The position numbers were made by a program, and so were the translations under genes. Under the pieces are notes generated by a model that worked only from the letters and a program-made list of their open reading frames with translations, did no database searches and had not been told where the DNA came from. From NCBI RefSeq assembly GCF_902833045.1, contig NZ_CADFDU010000008.1:62001-126000 (forward strand): DNA of 64,000 bases, written 5' to 3'. This stretch comes from Burkholderia sp. BCC0322 (GTDB lineage Bacteria; Pseudomonadota; Gammaproteobacteria; Burkholderiales; Burkholderiaceae). Shown in pieces: positions 43,401 to 51,174 of the stretch. Numbering within the stretch: the first letter of the stretch is position 1; every line of letters starts with the position of its first letter.

Positions 43401-44181
43401 CGAATTCGCGCAGGTACGCAGGCGGGAACGCGGCGACGTTGACCGATTCATTCACCATCAACGCACGCGCGGCATCCGGCGCGAAGGGCTGCGGCGGCGC
43501 CACGACGATGCTGGCGCCGCTCGCGAGCGGCGCGAGCCAGCATTCATGAGCGGCGTCGAAATTGACCGACGCGAAATGCAGCAGGCGGTCGCCGGCCTCG
43601 ATCGGCAGCGCGGCCGCGAGCGCGTCGCAGTGCGCGGCGAGCGGCCCGTGTTCGACGACGACCGCCTTCGGCGTGCCGGTCGAACCCGACGTATAAATCA
43701 TGTAGGCGGCCGAACGCGGGTGGACGGACACGGCCTCGTCATCGGCGGACATATCCTGCCCGTCCGCCGCTTCTACTTCCGCTGCCACTGCCGCGTCAAA
43801 CGCGTGCTCGAACGGCTGACCGAGCGCCGCACGGCCGGCGGCATCGACGATCCCGTGCCGCAACTGCGCATCCTGGACGATCCAGTCGAGGCGCGCGGCC
43901 GGATGACGCGGGTCGAGCGGCACGAACACGCCGCCCGCCTTCAGCACGGCCAGCAGCGCGACGAACAGTTCGCACGAACGCTCGACGCACACGCCCACCC
44001 GCACTTCCGCGCCGACGCCGGCCGCGCGCAGTTGCCGGGCCAGCCGCGATGCCCGCGCATCGAGCGCGCCGCGCGACAGGCGCAAGTCATTCTGGAAAGG
44101 GATTGCGATGGCGGGTGCGTCGGGCGCGAGGCGCGCCAGTTCGCGGATTCGGTGATGCAGCGCAGTCGGGAAACTCGTCAT
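34498..44181 (-). CDS. orbI: Ornibactin NRPS OrbI (A-T-C-A-T-E-C-A-T)
   Basis: 3227 residues from the ATG at 44181 (AAGGA upstream). Motifs in order: A1 YTSGSTGTPKA (about 160), T1 LGADSL (555), C HHAITDGWSS (759), A2 YTSGSTGTPKG (1227), T2 LGGDSI (1624), E domain HHAIVDGVSW (1813) with VTFNYLGQF, C HHVLLDGWS (2290), A3 YTSGSTGKPKG (2774), T3 LGGHSL (3164). The A-first start suits loading of pre-acylated hydroxyornithine. A2 has the STVAADLGHT block of Asp-type domains and is followed by epimerisation, matching D-beta-hydroxyaspartate. A3 has the FDVSVWE block of Ser-type domains. It is the first gene of the orbI-orbL transcript. Confidence 0.95.
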   Translation of the reverse strand: MTSFPTALHHRIRELARLAPDAPAIAIPFQNDLRLSRGALDARASRLARQLRAAGVGAEVRVGVCVERSCELFVALLAVLKAGGVFVPLDPRHPAARLDWIVQDAQLRHGIVDAAGRAALGQPFEHAFDAAVAAEVEAADGQDMSADDEAVSVHPRSAAYMIYTSGSTGTPKAVVVEHGPLAAHCDALAAALPIEAGDRLLHFASVNFDAAHECWLAPLASGASIVVAPPQPFAPDAARALMVNESVNVAAFPPAYLREFAAVAARDGVPPTLRVLAFGGEALPQQAFEFVRGTFPSVRLINGYGPTEAVISPMLWPVEPGETPVLAATDAYASLPIGRVIGPRVARIDGGDGVGELLLGGVCVARGYHGRPALTAERFIPDADGEPGARVYRTGDLARLREDGAFDYLGRLDDQVQVRGVRVEPAEIAACLRSHPAVADAAVVAEAGNGPTRLIACVALRAAADDAVLKAHVAAQLPAAWQPHRFVRCDALPYTLNGKIDRAALREKIAAARDTAPGSGDTPRTPTERQLADLWQTLLGLDVTPSRDDRFFALGADSLAAMQLQAAIRAAVRVNLRLDTLFADPALFELAEAVDRAERETGEPLAAISAHRAPAEAVESYAPHVDRAASLAQQRFWVLAQTRDASAAYHIAAHWTIDGTLDRAALQRALDHVIERHEAWRTTLVDNDDGIVMQRIHAHLHVPIVDVDLRGQPPAARDAHAARLAERDAAEPFDLARGPLLRATLVALADDRHRLLLTAHHAITDGWSSRCAFDELSAAYRAYAEGREPSLPELPIQYADYADWQRDMLAGGEGERQLDYWRGALRDVPGPLALPVDRQPGAVRTLQGARVSVRLPDAVAADVRQLARDTQATTFTVLLAALDAWLSRLTGETDVVVAVPVAHRQRPETRALLGLFLNTVALRVRVAPTLPFRALVDAARTAALDAVAHQDVPFERVVDAVKPPVKRGDEWLRVKFAQQFDARHDSVLPGATAVAAPGPDLAARFDFAVDFTDDANGIELVAAYATDCIDGDTARAWLDSYAALVGAAAGDPHQTTAVLPCDASAASRQPRDGRALRVEHADIVAAFARQAAAYPHRVALADASVSLTFAELDDASNRIARALTQRGVAAEAAVIVCIERSARFVVDLLGALKAGALAVLLDPAQPDARLAAAAADCGARWALVAEPAAWPAGIDAQPLDVDTLAQDASLAHAAGVRIAPHPEQGAYLIYTSGSTGTPKGVVVSHGALADYVQGMLDELAFAPDASFAMVSTVAADLGHTTLFGALCAGRTLHLLPAACAFDPDLFADEMRRRDIGVLKIVPSHLQALLDARVPADVLPRHALVTGGETLTWALVARVAALAPACRVINHYGPTETTVGAIACDTASIAADARDPASGVPLGLPLPNARALVLDAFGACVPAGATGELYLGGPGVARGYLGRPAQTAERFVPDPFTPGARLYRTGDHVRLRADGRLAFLGRIDDQVKIRGYRVEPGEVSAAVRAAGQVAQAETLAIEHDGRMRLATFVVMRDGATFDEAALREALVAKLPDYMVPAQFVALARLPVTANGKIDRAALRERAATPVATASGDTPQGAVETVLAEVWQAVLKAPKVGRDDNFFALGGDSILVLQVIARARKRGVRFTPKQLFDGPTVAELARIAKTEDVAAAAAAAAQPAVAAGAPVAARVLTPAQQRFFALDIPHPGHWNQSVAFDVRGPFDADAFARAFASLLTHHDAFRQRFAGGADGTWHASEAAKPYDALPFVDVSARDEADALARFDALQRRLDLGRGPLACACAARLPDGATQLYLAIHHAIVDGVSWRILLDDLDTAYRAACERAPVKLSQPGLRADAWAARLARAATEPRSPFAAEAAYWAGMAQGDDIAPDHPDAAATNADAAVVVQTIDAALTRAALTDTHAAYRTQTIELLGAALAQALAGVSGAASCRIELEGHGREALFDDADASRTIGWLTSHYPVTLPVAATARDTLCSVKDVLRAVPHKGLGFGVLAHYGDAATRAALVAVPRPRVTFNYLGQFDAPRDAALVPRFGGAGVERDPQGPLGNTLAIHAYLDTDRDGARTLKVHWVYGAPQFERTTIDAFAERFAAALRELVDTCVSRVAHRGGGATPGDFPLAQSAGLTQAAIERAPLDWRTIEDVYPLSPMQQGILFHALFAPGHASYVNQLVATATALDADRLAAAFDASIARHDILRTSVMPDEAAPLQCVHRHARMPVERLDWRTRGDTLDADFDAWLAADRARGFDWREPPLMRLTLIRVTDDAWRVVWTRHHVLLDGWSTARLLADVLRDYRDPDAVSPFASRPALRYRDFIAWLGTRDRDADERFWTERLARLDAPTLIAARTADRADAEMLTWRATLDADTMTLVAQTARALKLTVNTLVQGAWALALQRMTHQPAVAFGATVAGRPDALADVDSVLGLFINTLPVITAPAPQQRAADWLQTLQRENAAAAEHAHTPLADIQRWARGAGGALFDTLVVFENYPVDDTARDADPRALALSGVRSIEATDFALTLVIESGTELTIDYGYDTARVDARQVETWHRAFACALDALARTPDALLGTLSIADEATRDALVHACNTAHIWPDAQRQPLHLQFADAARATPDAIALEYADVHGGVHRATYRELDFSTSRIAAALRRRGVRPDTPVALCVERSFDMVMALFGVLKAGAAYLPVDPDYPPERIAYLLRDARPAVAITQAHLREQVEAALGDGAGTQLLTVADLLADETADETGHDAAGATAAIDDAQLAYLIYTSGSTGKPKGAGNTHGALANRIAWMQHAYRLTRDDVVLHKTPFGFDVSVWEFVWPLAIGAKLAIAAPGDHRDPARLAAAIHAHGVTVLHFVPSMLAAFAAHLDDFSAAAQCDSVRLIVASGEALAPELVAKTARLLPNATLVNLYGPTEAAIDVSHWTCGPDDADAAAVPIGHPIANLQLHVLDAAWQPVPAGATGELYLAGAGLARGYLGRPALTAERFVPDPFVPGTRMYRTGDLARRRADGALDYLGRVDTQVKLRGQRIEPGEIEALLRAAAGVNDAVVIVRDEQLIGYVARGDAGPLDQAALLDALRAQLPAYMVPSRLIELDALPVTPNGKCDRHALPAPAREAATDVALATDTERALAGIWQRVLHVEAIGRDDDFFLLGGHSLLATQAHAQANLHWGLALPLRTLFDTRTLARCAEAIDAACAARGETDAASAIDALLGELETQ

Positions 44182-44251
44182 GTGCGTGAAGTCCTTCGGT
44201 CCGGCCGCTTCGGCCAAGTCTCGGGGCCGCTTGGGGCGGCTTCACTGGTGT

Positions 44252-44276
44252 GACGAACGGCGTGGCCGATTTTTTA
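44252..44276 (-). promoter_or_regulatory. OrbS-type promoter of orbI
   Basis: Minus-strand TAAAAA (44276-44271), 15 nt, CGTC (44255-44252), about 70 bp before the orbI ATG. The same elements and spacing precede orbE and orbH. This is the signature of iron-starvation ECF sigma factors of the PvdS/OrbS kind. Confidence 0.8.
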
Positions 44277-44289
44277 CCGTTTTGTGCGC

Positions 44290-44313
44290 AAAGCCCGCGC
44301 GAAGGCTTTTTTT
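44290..44313 (+). terminator. Small terminator-like hairpin between divergent orbI and orbE promoters
   Basis: AAAGCC (44290-44295) and GGCTTT (44304-44309) pair around an 8-nt loop and run into T7 (44307-44313) on the plus strand. It lies upstream of the orbE promoter, so it would stop only plus-strand readthrough from antisense of orbI. The stem is short. Confidence 0.35.
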
Positions 44314-44324
44314 GTACACGCCGC

Positions 44325-44349
44325 TAAATATTTGCGCGGCCCGTTCGTC
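44325..44349 (+). promoter_or_regulatory. OrbS-type promoter of orbE
   Basis: TAAATA (44325-44330), 15 nt, CGTC (44346-44349), about 105 bp before the orbE ATG, divergent from the orbI promoter. Same spacing as the other two candidates, with one change in the -35 hexamer. Confidence 0.78.
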
Positions 44350-44453
44350 TATCAGGGAGGAAAGCCGGAACGGGGCCCCGCCTCGCCCGCCGCTTTCACG
44401 TCAGCTTTGCCGTTTCCGCGTTTTCGCTTGCCTTCCCTTTACCGACGTTGCCG

Positions 44454-46199
44454 ATGACTGCCGCCCACGAGCCTTCTTCCCCGCCGCCCCTCGACGCTTC
44501 CCCCGGCCGCCCCGCGGCGCGCCTGATCCTTGCGCTGTTGCGCGAAAGCCGTGCGTCGCTCGCGCTGGCGCTCACCGCGTGCGTGCTGAACGGCGTCGCG
44601 AGCGTGCTGCTCGTCGCGACGCTGAACCGCGCGCTCTCGCAGCCGGGCGCGGCCGACGCGTCGCTCGCGTGGCGCTTCGCGCTGTGCGCGGTGATCGCGC
44701 TCGTCACGCGAATCGTGTCGGGCACGCTGTTTGCCCGCCTGTCGCAGGACACGATGGCGCGGCTGCGCGTGCATCTCGCGCGGCGCGTCGGCGCGGCCGA
44801 GCTGCGCGACATCGAGCGGATCGGCGCGGCGCCCGTGCAGTCGGTGCTGACCGACGACGCCACCAACGTGTCGATGCTGTTCTTCGCGCTGCCGAACCTG
44901 GTCATGCACGGCTCGATCGTGTTCGGCTGCCTCGGCTATCTCGCGTGGCTGTCGTGGCCCGTGTGCCTGCTGGCGCTGGCCGCGATCATTGCCGGCTCGC
45001 TCGGCTATCACACCGGCGATCGCCGCGCGATCGCGTCGCTCGAAGCGGCCGGCCAGGCGCAGGACCGCCTGTTCGGCTATCTCGGCTCGCTGTTTTCCGG
45101 CGCGAAGGAGCTGAAGCTGCACGACGAGCGCGCACGCCAGTTCGTCGACGGCCAGCTCGGCGCCGCGATCGGCGAAGTACGCGATCACCGCCGCCGCGCG
45201 TTCAGCGCATATGCGGTCGGCGTCGGCTGGATCATCTTCCTGTTCTATGTGTTCCTCGGCATCGCGTCGTTCTGGCCGCAACTCGGCGTGCATGCCGATC
45301 CGGCCGCGGCCGCCGGCTACGTCGTCGTGTTCCTGTTCATGCTCGTGCCGCTCGACGGACTCCTGAACAACCTGCCGACCGTCAATGCAGCCCGCGTGTC
45401 GCTCACGCGGATCGAAGGCGTGATGGCCGAATTCGGCGCGCTGCGCACGGTGCCGCCCGCGTCCGATGCACCCGACGTGCCGCCGGCCGGCTCCGTCACG
45501 CTGCGCGGCGTCACGCATGCGTACTTCCACGAGCGCGACGAACGGATGTTCAGCATCGGGCCGATCAACCTGACGATCCAGCCGGGCGAGCTCGTGTTCA
45601 TCGTCGGCGGCAACGGCAGCGGCAAGACGACGCTCGCGAAGGTGCTGACGGGGCTCTACGAACCGGAAGAAGGCACGATCGAGGTCGACGGCCGCGCGAT
45701 CGGCTGGCGCGAGCGCGCCGCGTACCGGCAACGCTTCAGCGCGGTGTTCAACGATTTCCACCTGTTCGATGCGCTGCTCGGCATCGTCGATCCCGACGAT
45801 CCGTCCCGTGCGCAGGCCGATGCGCGCGCAAACGCGCTCGTCGCGAAACTCGCGCTCGACCACAAGGTGAAGGTGGTCGACGGCGCGTTCTCCACCCGCG
45901 CGCTGTCGACCGGGCAGCGCAAGCGGCTCGCGCTCGTCGTCGCGTACCTGGAGGACCGGCCGTTCTACCTGTTCGACGAATGGGCAGCCGACCAGGACCC
46001 GTCGTTCAAGGCCGTGTTCTACGAGCAACTGCTGCCCGAGCTGCGCGCGCGCGGCAAGGCGGTGATCGTGATCACGCACGACGACCGCTACTTCGATCTC
46101 GCCGACCGCCTGCTGAAGCTCGACAACGGGCGCATCGTCAGCGACACGACGCCGGCGCGCTCGCGCGCGCAGGATGGTGTCGATGCGCTGAGCGCGTAA
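44454..46199 (+). CDS. orbE: OrbE, PvdE-type ABC exporter of the ornibactin precursor
   Basis: 581 residues. An N-terminal membrane domain of six helices is followed by an ATPase domain with Walker A GGNGSGKTT (about 383-391), the variant signature LSTGQRKRLAL and Walker B FYLFDEWAADQDP. This is the cyclic-peptide/siderophore exporter family (PvdE, SyrD), which moves peptide siderophores or precursors across the inner membrane. The ATG at 44454 is chosen; a TTG two codons earlier is possible, and neither has a clear ribosome site. It is the only orb gene on the plus strand and has its own OrbS-type promoter and a terminator. Confidence 0.92.
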   Translation: MTAAHEPSSPPPLDASPGRPAARLILALLRESRASLALALTACVLNGVASVLLVATLNRALSQPGAADASLAWRFALCAVIALVTRIVSGTLFARLSQDTMARLRVHLARRVGAAELRDIERIGAAPVQSVLTDDATNVSMLFFALPNLVMHGSIVFGCLGYLAWLSWPVCLLALAAIIAGSLGYHTGDRRAIASLEAAGQAQDRLFGYLGSLFSGAKELKLHDERARQFVDGQLGAAIGEVRDHRRRAFSAYAVGVGWIIFLFYVFLGIASFWPQLGVHADPAAAAGYVVVFLFMLVPLDGLLNNLPTVNAARVSLTRIEGVMAEFGALRTVPPASDAPDVPPAGSVTLRGVTHAYFHERDERMFSIGPINLTIQPGELVFIVGGNGSGKTTLAKVLTGLYEPEEGTIEVDGRAIGWRERAAYRQRFSAVFNDFHLFDALLGIVDPDDPSRAQADARANALVAKLALDHKVKVVDGAFSTRALSTGQRKRLALVVAYLEDRPFYLFDEWAADQDPSFKAVFYEQLLPELRARGKAVIVITHDDRYFDLADRLLKLDNGRIVSDTTPARSRAQDGVDALSA

Positions 46200-46216
46200 C
46201 GCGGCAGACGATCAAA

Positions 46217-46258
46217 AAAATCGCCGGCGCGCTGCAATGACAGTGCGCCGGCGATTTT
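46217..46258. terminator. Bidirectional terminator between orbE and orbB
   Basis: AAAATCGCCGGCGC (46217-46230) and GCGCCGGCGATTTT (46245-46258) are perfect 14-nt inverted repeats. The plus strand continues CGTTTC, and the minus strand runs into T7. The hairpin serves the convergent orbE and orbB transcripts. Confidence 0.9.
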
Positions 46259-46398
46259 CGTTTCGGAAGGACAGGGCCCGTGTGTGCTGTGCGATCGTGG
46301 AATAGCCCGGGCGGTTCACCGCGAATCGTGCCGACCGCAACGCCCTGCCCGTCGAAGCCGAAGCCGCATCGTCCGCCGATCGACCGCCGCGCACGCAC

Positions 46399-47445
46399 TC
46401 AACTCACGGCCGGCAGCTTAAGCATCGTATCGGTCATCACGTCGGCCAGCTTCAGCGCCGACATCGGCCCGCCGAATCCCCAGATATTGCGTTCGACGAG
46501 CGCGATCCGGTGCGCCTTCATCGCGGGCACGAAGCGCCACACCGGCGAATCGAGTTTCGCGGACAGCGGCACCTCCATCCCCGATGCGGTCACGAACAGC
46601 ACGGCCAGCTCACGCTGCCTGAGCAAATCGGCCGACGTCACGTACAACGTGCCTTCCCGTGTCGGCTTCTTCGGCCACGGATCGAGACCGAGCGCCCGCG
46701 CGAGGCCCGCCGACGTGCTGTTGCCCGTATAGGCCCAGTAGCGGTCGGGCAAGCCGAGATCCTGCAGCAGCGCGACGCGCTCGCCCTTTCTGCCCGCGGC
46801 CGCGAGCCGCGCCGCATTGCGCGCGATGCCCGCATCGAGCTGCGCATCGACCGCCTGCGCACGCGCGTCGCGCCCCGTCACCGCACCGATCGTCCGGAAG
46901 ATCCGCCGCATCCAGTCGAGCTGCGTGACCGGCACGCCGCCATCGGACACGTTCGGGCTGAACTGGAACAGGATCGTCGGTGCGATCCGGTCGAGCGCGT
47001 CGAAGATCGGCGCATGCCGGAAGCCGACGCCGATGATCAGGTCGGGCTTGACCGCCGCAATCGCTTCGAGGCCCGGCTCCTGGCGCGAACCGATATCGGT
47101 CACGTTCGCGAGCCGGTCGCTTTGGTAGCCGAGCCAGCCCGGATAGAACGCGGTATCGGCCATCCCGACCGGCACGATGTCGAGCGCGATCACGCTTTCC
47201 GCGAACATGAAGTCGAGCGCGACCACGCGCTGCGGGCGCACCGGCATCGTCGCGCTCGCCTGGGACACGACGGGATTGCCGGCCAGCGACACCGCGCCCG
47301 GCGCACGCACGCCCTGCACGCCCTGCACGCGATGAGCGTCGAGGGTCGCGGCAACGGCGTGGGACCGTGCGCCAAGCGCGCCGCAGCACGCGGCGCCGAG
47401 CGCCGCGAGTGCGCCGAGCGCGTGCCGGCGGCCGGCATCCGTCAC
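46399..47445 (-). CDS. orbB: Periplasmic ferric-ornibactin binding protein OrbB
   Basis: 348 residues of the class III (FhuD/FepB) solute-binding family: [33 protein letters not shown] and a C-terminal [17 protein letters not shown]. The N-terminus [21 protein letters not shown] resembles a Tat-type signal peptide, though the Arg pair is followed by His-Ala. The start is the GTG at 47445, overlapping the orbF stop (GTGA). It hands ferric ornibactin to the OrbC-OrbD importer. Last gene of the orbH-orbB run. Confidence 0.9.
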   Translation of the reverse strand: MTDAGRRHALGALAALGAACCGALGARSHAVAATLDAHRVQGVQGVRAPGAVSLAGNPVVSQASATMPVRPQRVVALDFMFAESVIALDIVPVGMADTAFYPGWLGYQSDRLANVTDIGSRQEPGLEAIAAVKPDLIIGVGFRHAPIFDALDRIAPTILFQFSPNVSDGGVPVTQLDWMRRIFRTIGAVTGRDARAQAVDAQLDAGIARNAARLAAAGRKGERVALLQDLGLPDRYWAYTGNSTSAGLARALGLDPWPKKPTREGTLYVTSADLLRQRELAVLFVTASGMEVPLSAKLDSPVWRFVPAMKAHRIALVERNIWGFGGPMSALKLADVMTDTMLKLPAVS

Positions 47446-48242
47446 CGGATCGCGTCCTGCCCGGCCAGCGCCGCGTCGTCCATCGTCAGTAGCAGGGGGC
47501 AGCTTCCACACAGTTGCGTTTCTCCAGGAATTTCATAGCGCAGGCAGCACACGCGGCGCGCGCGAAACGGCGTCGGCAGCAGCGCCGAGCGCGGCACGGC
47601 ATCGCGCACCGGCAGGCGCAGCGGATTCGGTTCGCCGTGCACGCAGTTCGAGCCGAACAGCCAGTCCGTATCCCGAACGGGATCGGCCGCGCATGGCAGC
47701 GAACGATACGTATCGAGCAGGTAGTCGAGCAGGTTGCCTGCGTTGCTCCACAGCACGCGCGGCGTGACGCGGCCCATCGCCGCGAGCGCGTCGATCACGG
47801 CGCCAAGATGCGAGACGAGCCCCGCATAGCGTGGCGCCGGGGCGTCGCACGGTTCGCCGAGCGCATCGTGCGGGAAGTACAGCGCGGCGGGCATCCCGTC
47901 GTCGAGCGCGACGAACGTGCGCTCGGGCGTCATGTCGAGCGGGCGGCCGAGCGTCAGCGCGGCGACGACGCCGGCCGGCGCCGCGCGGCCGAAATAGTAT
48001 TTGCTCCATTGCGACATCAGCGCGCGCGCATGCTGCGCCGGATCGCCGCCGTAATGGCCGACCATCGCGTCGAGCACGATGTCGCGGTGCGCGGGCAACG
48101 CGCTGACCGGCACGATGATGCGTCCCGGCGCGTGCGCGTCGTCGGGCATGCCGAGCCAGACGACGTCGAGGTGTTCGGCGAACGGTTCGGGCGCGAACGC
48201 TGAAAAACGCGTGGCAGGCGCGCCGTCGAGCGCGGGCGTCAT
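47442..48242 (-). CDS. orbF: OrbF, FhuF-like siderophore-iron reductase
   Basis: 266 residues. The C-terminal [20 protein letters not shown] supplies the CC-x10-C-x2-C ligands of the unusual [2Fe-2S] centre of FhuF-type ferric reductases. Upstream, [20 protein letters not shown] fits the family. It would release iron by reducing ferric ornibactin in the cytoplasm. The ATG at 48242 overlaps the orbD stop (ATGA), and the stop overlaps orbB. Confidence 0.9.
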   Translation of the reverse strand: MTPALDGAPATRFSAFAPEPFAEHLDVVWLGMPDDAHAPGRIIVPVSALPAHRDIVLDAMVGHYGGDPAQHARALMSQWSKYYFGRAAPAGVVAALTLGRPLDMTPERTFVALDDGMPAALYFPHDALGEPCDAPAPRYAGLVSHLGAVIDALAAMGRVTPRVLWSNAGNLLDYLLDTYRSLPCAADPVRDTDWLFGSNCVHGEPNPLRLPVRDAVPRSALLPTPFRARRVCCLRYEIPGETQLCGSCPLLLTMDDAALAGQDAIR

Positions 48243-50329
48243 CGCCCTGCGCGCCGGGCGCGGCGCCCCTCGAGGATCAACAACCCGAGCAGGTACGGTG
48301 CGCCGATCAGCGCGGTCAGCACGCCGGCCGGCACTTCGCGCGGCGCGACGACCGTACGCGCCGCGAGATCCGCCACCCCGAGGATCAGCGCGCCGCACGC
48401 GGCTGCGAGCCACAGCCGCGTACGGTGCCGGCGCGCGCCGAGCATCGTCGCGACGTGCGGTGCCATCAACCCGATGAAGCCGACCGGCCCGACCGCCGCG
48501 ACGGCCGCGCACGCGGCGAGCGTCGCGATCGTCAGCGCGAGCGGCCGCAGCGCGGCCACCGGCAGGCCGAGCGCGGCCGCCTGATCGTCGCCGAGTGCGA
48601 GCATGTCGAGCGGTTTCGCGAGCCACGCAAACACCGGCACCGCGAGCACGCACCACGGCAGCAGCATCGACACCTCGCCCCAGCTCCGGCCATAAGTGCC
48701 GCCGACGAGCCACACGACGAAACGCGCGGGCTGCACGCTTTCCTGCGTGATCAACCATTGCGCGAGCGTGGTCCACAATGCGCCGATCACGATGCCCGTC
48801 AGCGCCACCGCGAGCGGCGCGTAGCGATGCCGGTGATTCAGCGCGAGCGTGATCGCGAGCGACAGTCCGCCGCCGATCAGCGCGGCCGCCGCGAGCGTCA
48901 GGTGGCCCATCAGCGGCCACGTCGACAACGCAAACAGCGTGACCAGCCCCGCGCCCTGCGTAACGCCGAGCACTTCAGGGCCCGCGAGCGGATTGCGCAC
49001 GACGCTTTGCATGGCGACGCCGCTCACCGCCAGCAACGCGCCGGCCAGAAGCGCGCACAGCAGGCGCGGCATGCGCAGGTCGATCAGCATCCGCGCGAGC
49101 GCATCGTGACCGGACAGCGCATCGGACCAGCGCGCGATCGACAGCCACTCGGGGCCGGCCGATACGCCGACCAACACGATCAGCACGCCTGCCGCGACGA
49201 ACAGCGCGGTGCGCAGCGGCCAGCCGAGCCGTTCGAGCCAGCCCACGAGCCGCGTCGAGCCGCCGCCTGCCGCGCGTTCGCCATCCGCATGCAGCACGCC
49301 CGACCACGCGGCGCCGCGCCGGATCATCGCCAGCATCAGCGGCGTGCCGACCAGCGCGATCGCGACGCCGGTCGACAGCGTGGCGTCGAGGCCCGACGCG
49401 AGCACCGCGCTGTCGGTGACGAGCACGAGCGCACCGCCCGCGAGCGCGGACAGCGGCACCAGCACGCCAAGCCGCGCCGCGCGCGCGCCGCGCACCTGGC
49501 GCAGCAGGTTCGGCGCGACGAGGCCGACATACGACAGCGGGCCCGCGATACTGACGGCCACGCTCGTGAACGCGACCGCAACGATCGTCGCGGCGAGCCG
49601 CGTCGCATCGACGCGCACGCCGGCCGCGGCCGCCGCATCGTCGCCGAGCGTGAGCGGATTCAGCGGCCGGATCACGAACGGCAACGCGATGAGCGGCACG
49701 ACCAGCCAGCGCGCGGCGAGCCCGAGGCCCGTCGCGCCCGGCTGGTAGAGGCTGCCGTTGGTCCACAGCGCGGCGCCCGCGATGTTCTGCTCGAAGAACG
49801 CGAGCACGAGCGTCGACAGCGCCGCGAACAGCAGCATGCACACGCTGCCCGCGAGCACGAGCCGCAACGGCGTCGCGCGCCAGCCGCCGGCCGCGACGAT
49901 CGCGATTGCGGCGGCGGCCAGCCCGCACACGAACAACAACGGCACCGACGCGACCCCGGCCAGCGCCGGCACGAGCATCGCCGCGAGCAGGCCGAGCTGG
50001 GCGCCGCCCGTCACGCCGAGCAGGTCGGGCGACGCGAGCGGATTGCGCGTGAGCGACTGGAACAGCGCGCCGGCGATGCCGAGGCAGCCGCCCGCGACGA
50101 GCGCGGCCGCGACGCGCGGCAGGTTGAGGTCGAACAGGAACACGTGCGCGAGCGCGGCGGCATCACTGCCGGGCACGGCGTCCCGCCACACGCGCAGATC
50201 GGGGGCGACGCGCAGCGCCGCGAGCAGCGCGATCAACGTGACGAGGCCGAACGCGATCGCGCCGGCCCGGCCCGAAGCCGCGCCCTTCCCCGCCGCCGCG
50301 AGGCGCTTGCGCATCGCGAACGTCGTCAT
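48239..50329 (-). CDS. orbD: OrbD, double-length FecCD/FhuB-type permease
   Basis: 696 residues, two fused FecCD permease halves as in FhuB. The repeats show LPRVAAALVAGGCLGIAGALFQ with NPLASPDLLGVTGGAQ in the first half, and MPRLLCALLAGALLAVSGVA with NPLAGPEVLGVTQGAG in the second. Each has about 10 helices and a GDDxAAxxG turn for ATPase contact. It imports ferric ornibactin across the inner membrane with OrbC. The ATG at 50329 overlaps the orbC stop (ATGA). Confidence 0.94.
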   Translation of the reverse strand: MTTFAMRKRLAAAGKGAASGRAGAIAFGLVTLIALLAALRVAPDLRVWRDAVPGSDAAALAHVFLFDLNLPRVAAALVAGGCLGIAGALFQSLTRNPLASPDLLGVTGGAQLGLLAAMLVPALAGVASVPLLFVCGLAAAAIAIVAAGGWRATPLRLVLAGSVCMLLFAALSTLVLAFFEQNIAGAALWTNGSLYQPGATGLGLAARWLVVPLIALPFVIRPLNPLTLGDDAAAAAGVRVDATRLAATIVAVAFTSVAVSIAGPLSYVGLVAPNLLRQVRGARAARLGVLVPLSALAGGALVLVTDSAVLASGLDATLSTGVAIALVGTPLMLAMIRRGAAWSGVLHADGERAAGGGSTRLVGWLERLGWPLRTALFVAAGVLIVLVGVSAGPEWLSIARWSDALSGHDALARMLIDLRMPRLLCALLAGALLAVSGVAMQSVVRNPLAGPEVLGVTQGAGLVTLFALSTWPLMGHLTLAAAALIGGGLSLAITLALNHRHRYAPLAVALTGIVIGALWTTLAQWLITQESVQPARFVVWLVGGTYGRSWGEVSMLLPWCVLAVPVFAWLAKPLDMLALGDDQAAALGLPVAALRPLALTIATLAACAAVAAVGPVGFIGLMAPHVATMLGARRHRTRLWLAAACGALILGVADLAARTVVAPREVPAGVLTALIGAPYLLGLLILEGRRARRAGR

Positions 50330-51174
50330 ACGGCGAGATCCCGGTCGAAGACGCCGGCCGCCTGCGGCGCGCCGTCGGTTGACGGCCCGTAGGCCGGCAC
50401 GCACATCGGCGCGCCCGTTTGCGGATGCGCGAGCTTCAGCATCTCGACGCCGAACGCCGCGCGCAGCCGCGCCGGATCGAGCATCGCGTCGGGCGTGCCC
50501 TGCGCGACGAGGCGGCCCGCGCGCATCAGCACGATCTCGTCACTGTACGCGGCCGCCTGGTTCAGGTCGTGCAGCACCCACACGATCGTCAGCCCGCGCG
50601 TGCGGTTCAGCGTGCGCAGCGCATCGAGGATGTCGAGCTGGTGATGGATGTCGAGATAGGTCGTCGGTTCGTCGAGCAGCACGATCGGCGCCTGCTGCGC
50701 GAGCGCCATCGCGATCCACGCGCGCTGGCGTTCGCCGCCGGACAGCGCACCGACGTCGCGGTTCGCGTCGTCGGCGAGGCCGCTCGTCTCGAGCGCCTCG
50801 TCGATCGCCGCATGGTCGGTGCGCGTCAGCCCGCGCAGGAAGCCGCCGTACGCATAGCGCCCGTACGCGACGAGCTCGCGCACCGTGAGGCCCGAAGGAA
50901 TCTGGTTGAACTGCGCGAGCATCGTCAGCTCGCGCGCAAGCGCGCGACGGCGAAACGACGCGAGCGGCTGGCCGTTGACTTCGACATGGCCGGCACGTGC
51001 GGGCTGCAGGCCCGCGAGCGTGCGCAGCAGCGTGCTCTTGCCGCAACCGTTCGGTCCGCACAGCGCGGTAACGCGGCCGGCCGCGATCGACAGGTCCAGC
51101 CCGTCGATCACGACATGGTCGCGATACCCTACCGACAGCCCGCGCGCGGCAAGCGCGGCGGTACGACGCGTCAT
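50326..51174 (-). CDS. orbC: OrbC, ATP-binding subunit of ferric-ornibactin importer
   Basis: 282 residues. Walker A CGPNGCGKST (about 43-52), Q-loop LAQFNQIPSGLTVRELVAYG, signature LSGGERQRAWIAMALAQ, Walker B IVLLDEPTTYLD and a switch His in WVLHDLNQ. Typical FecE/FhuC-type siderophore ATPase. The ATG at 51174 overlaps the orbG stop as TGATG. Confidence 0.95.
   Translation of the reverse strand: MTRRTAALAARGLSVGYRDHVVIDGLDLSIAAGRVTALCGPNGCGKSTLLRTLAGLQPARAGHVEVNGQPLASFRRRALARELTMLAQFNQIPSGLTVRELVAYGRYAYGGFLRGLTRTDHAAIDEALETSGLADDANRDVGALSGGERQRAWIAMALAQQAPIVLLDEPTTYLDIHHQLDILDALRTLNRTRGLTIVWVLHDLNQAAAYSDEIVLMRAGRLVAQGTPDAMLDPARLRAAFGVEMLKLAHPQTGAPMCVPAYGPSTDGAPQAAGVFDRDLAV

Noticed and set aside
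38926-44253. 1775-codon plus-strand frame opposite orbI
   Set aside because: Antisense shadow of orbI for the same reasons; repeats in it mirror the repeated A domains.
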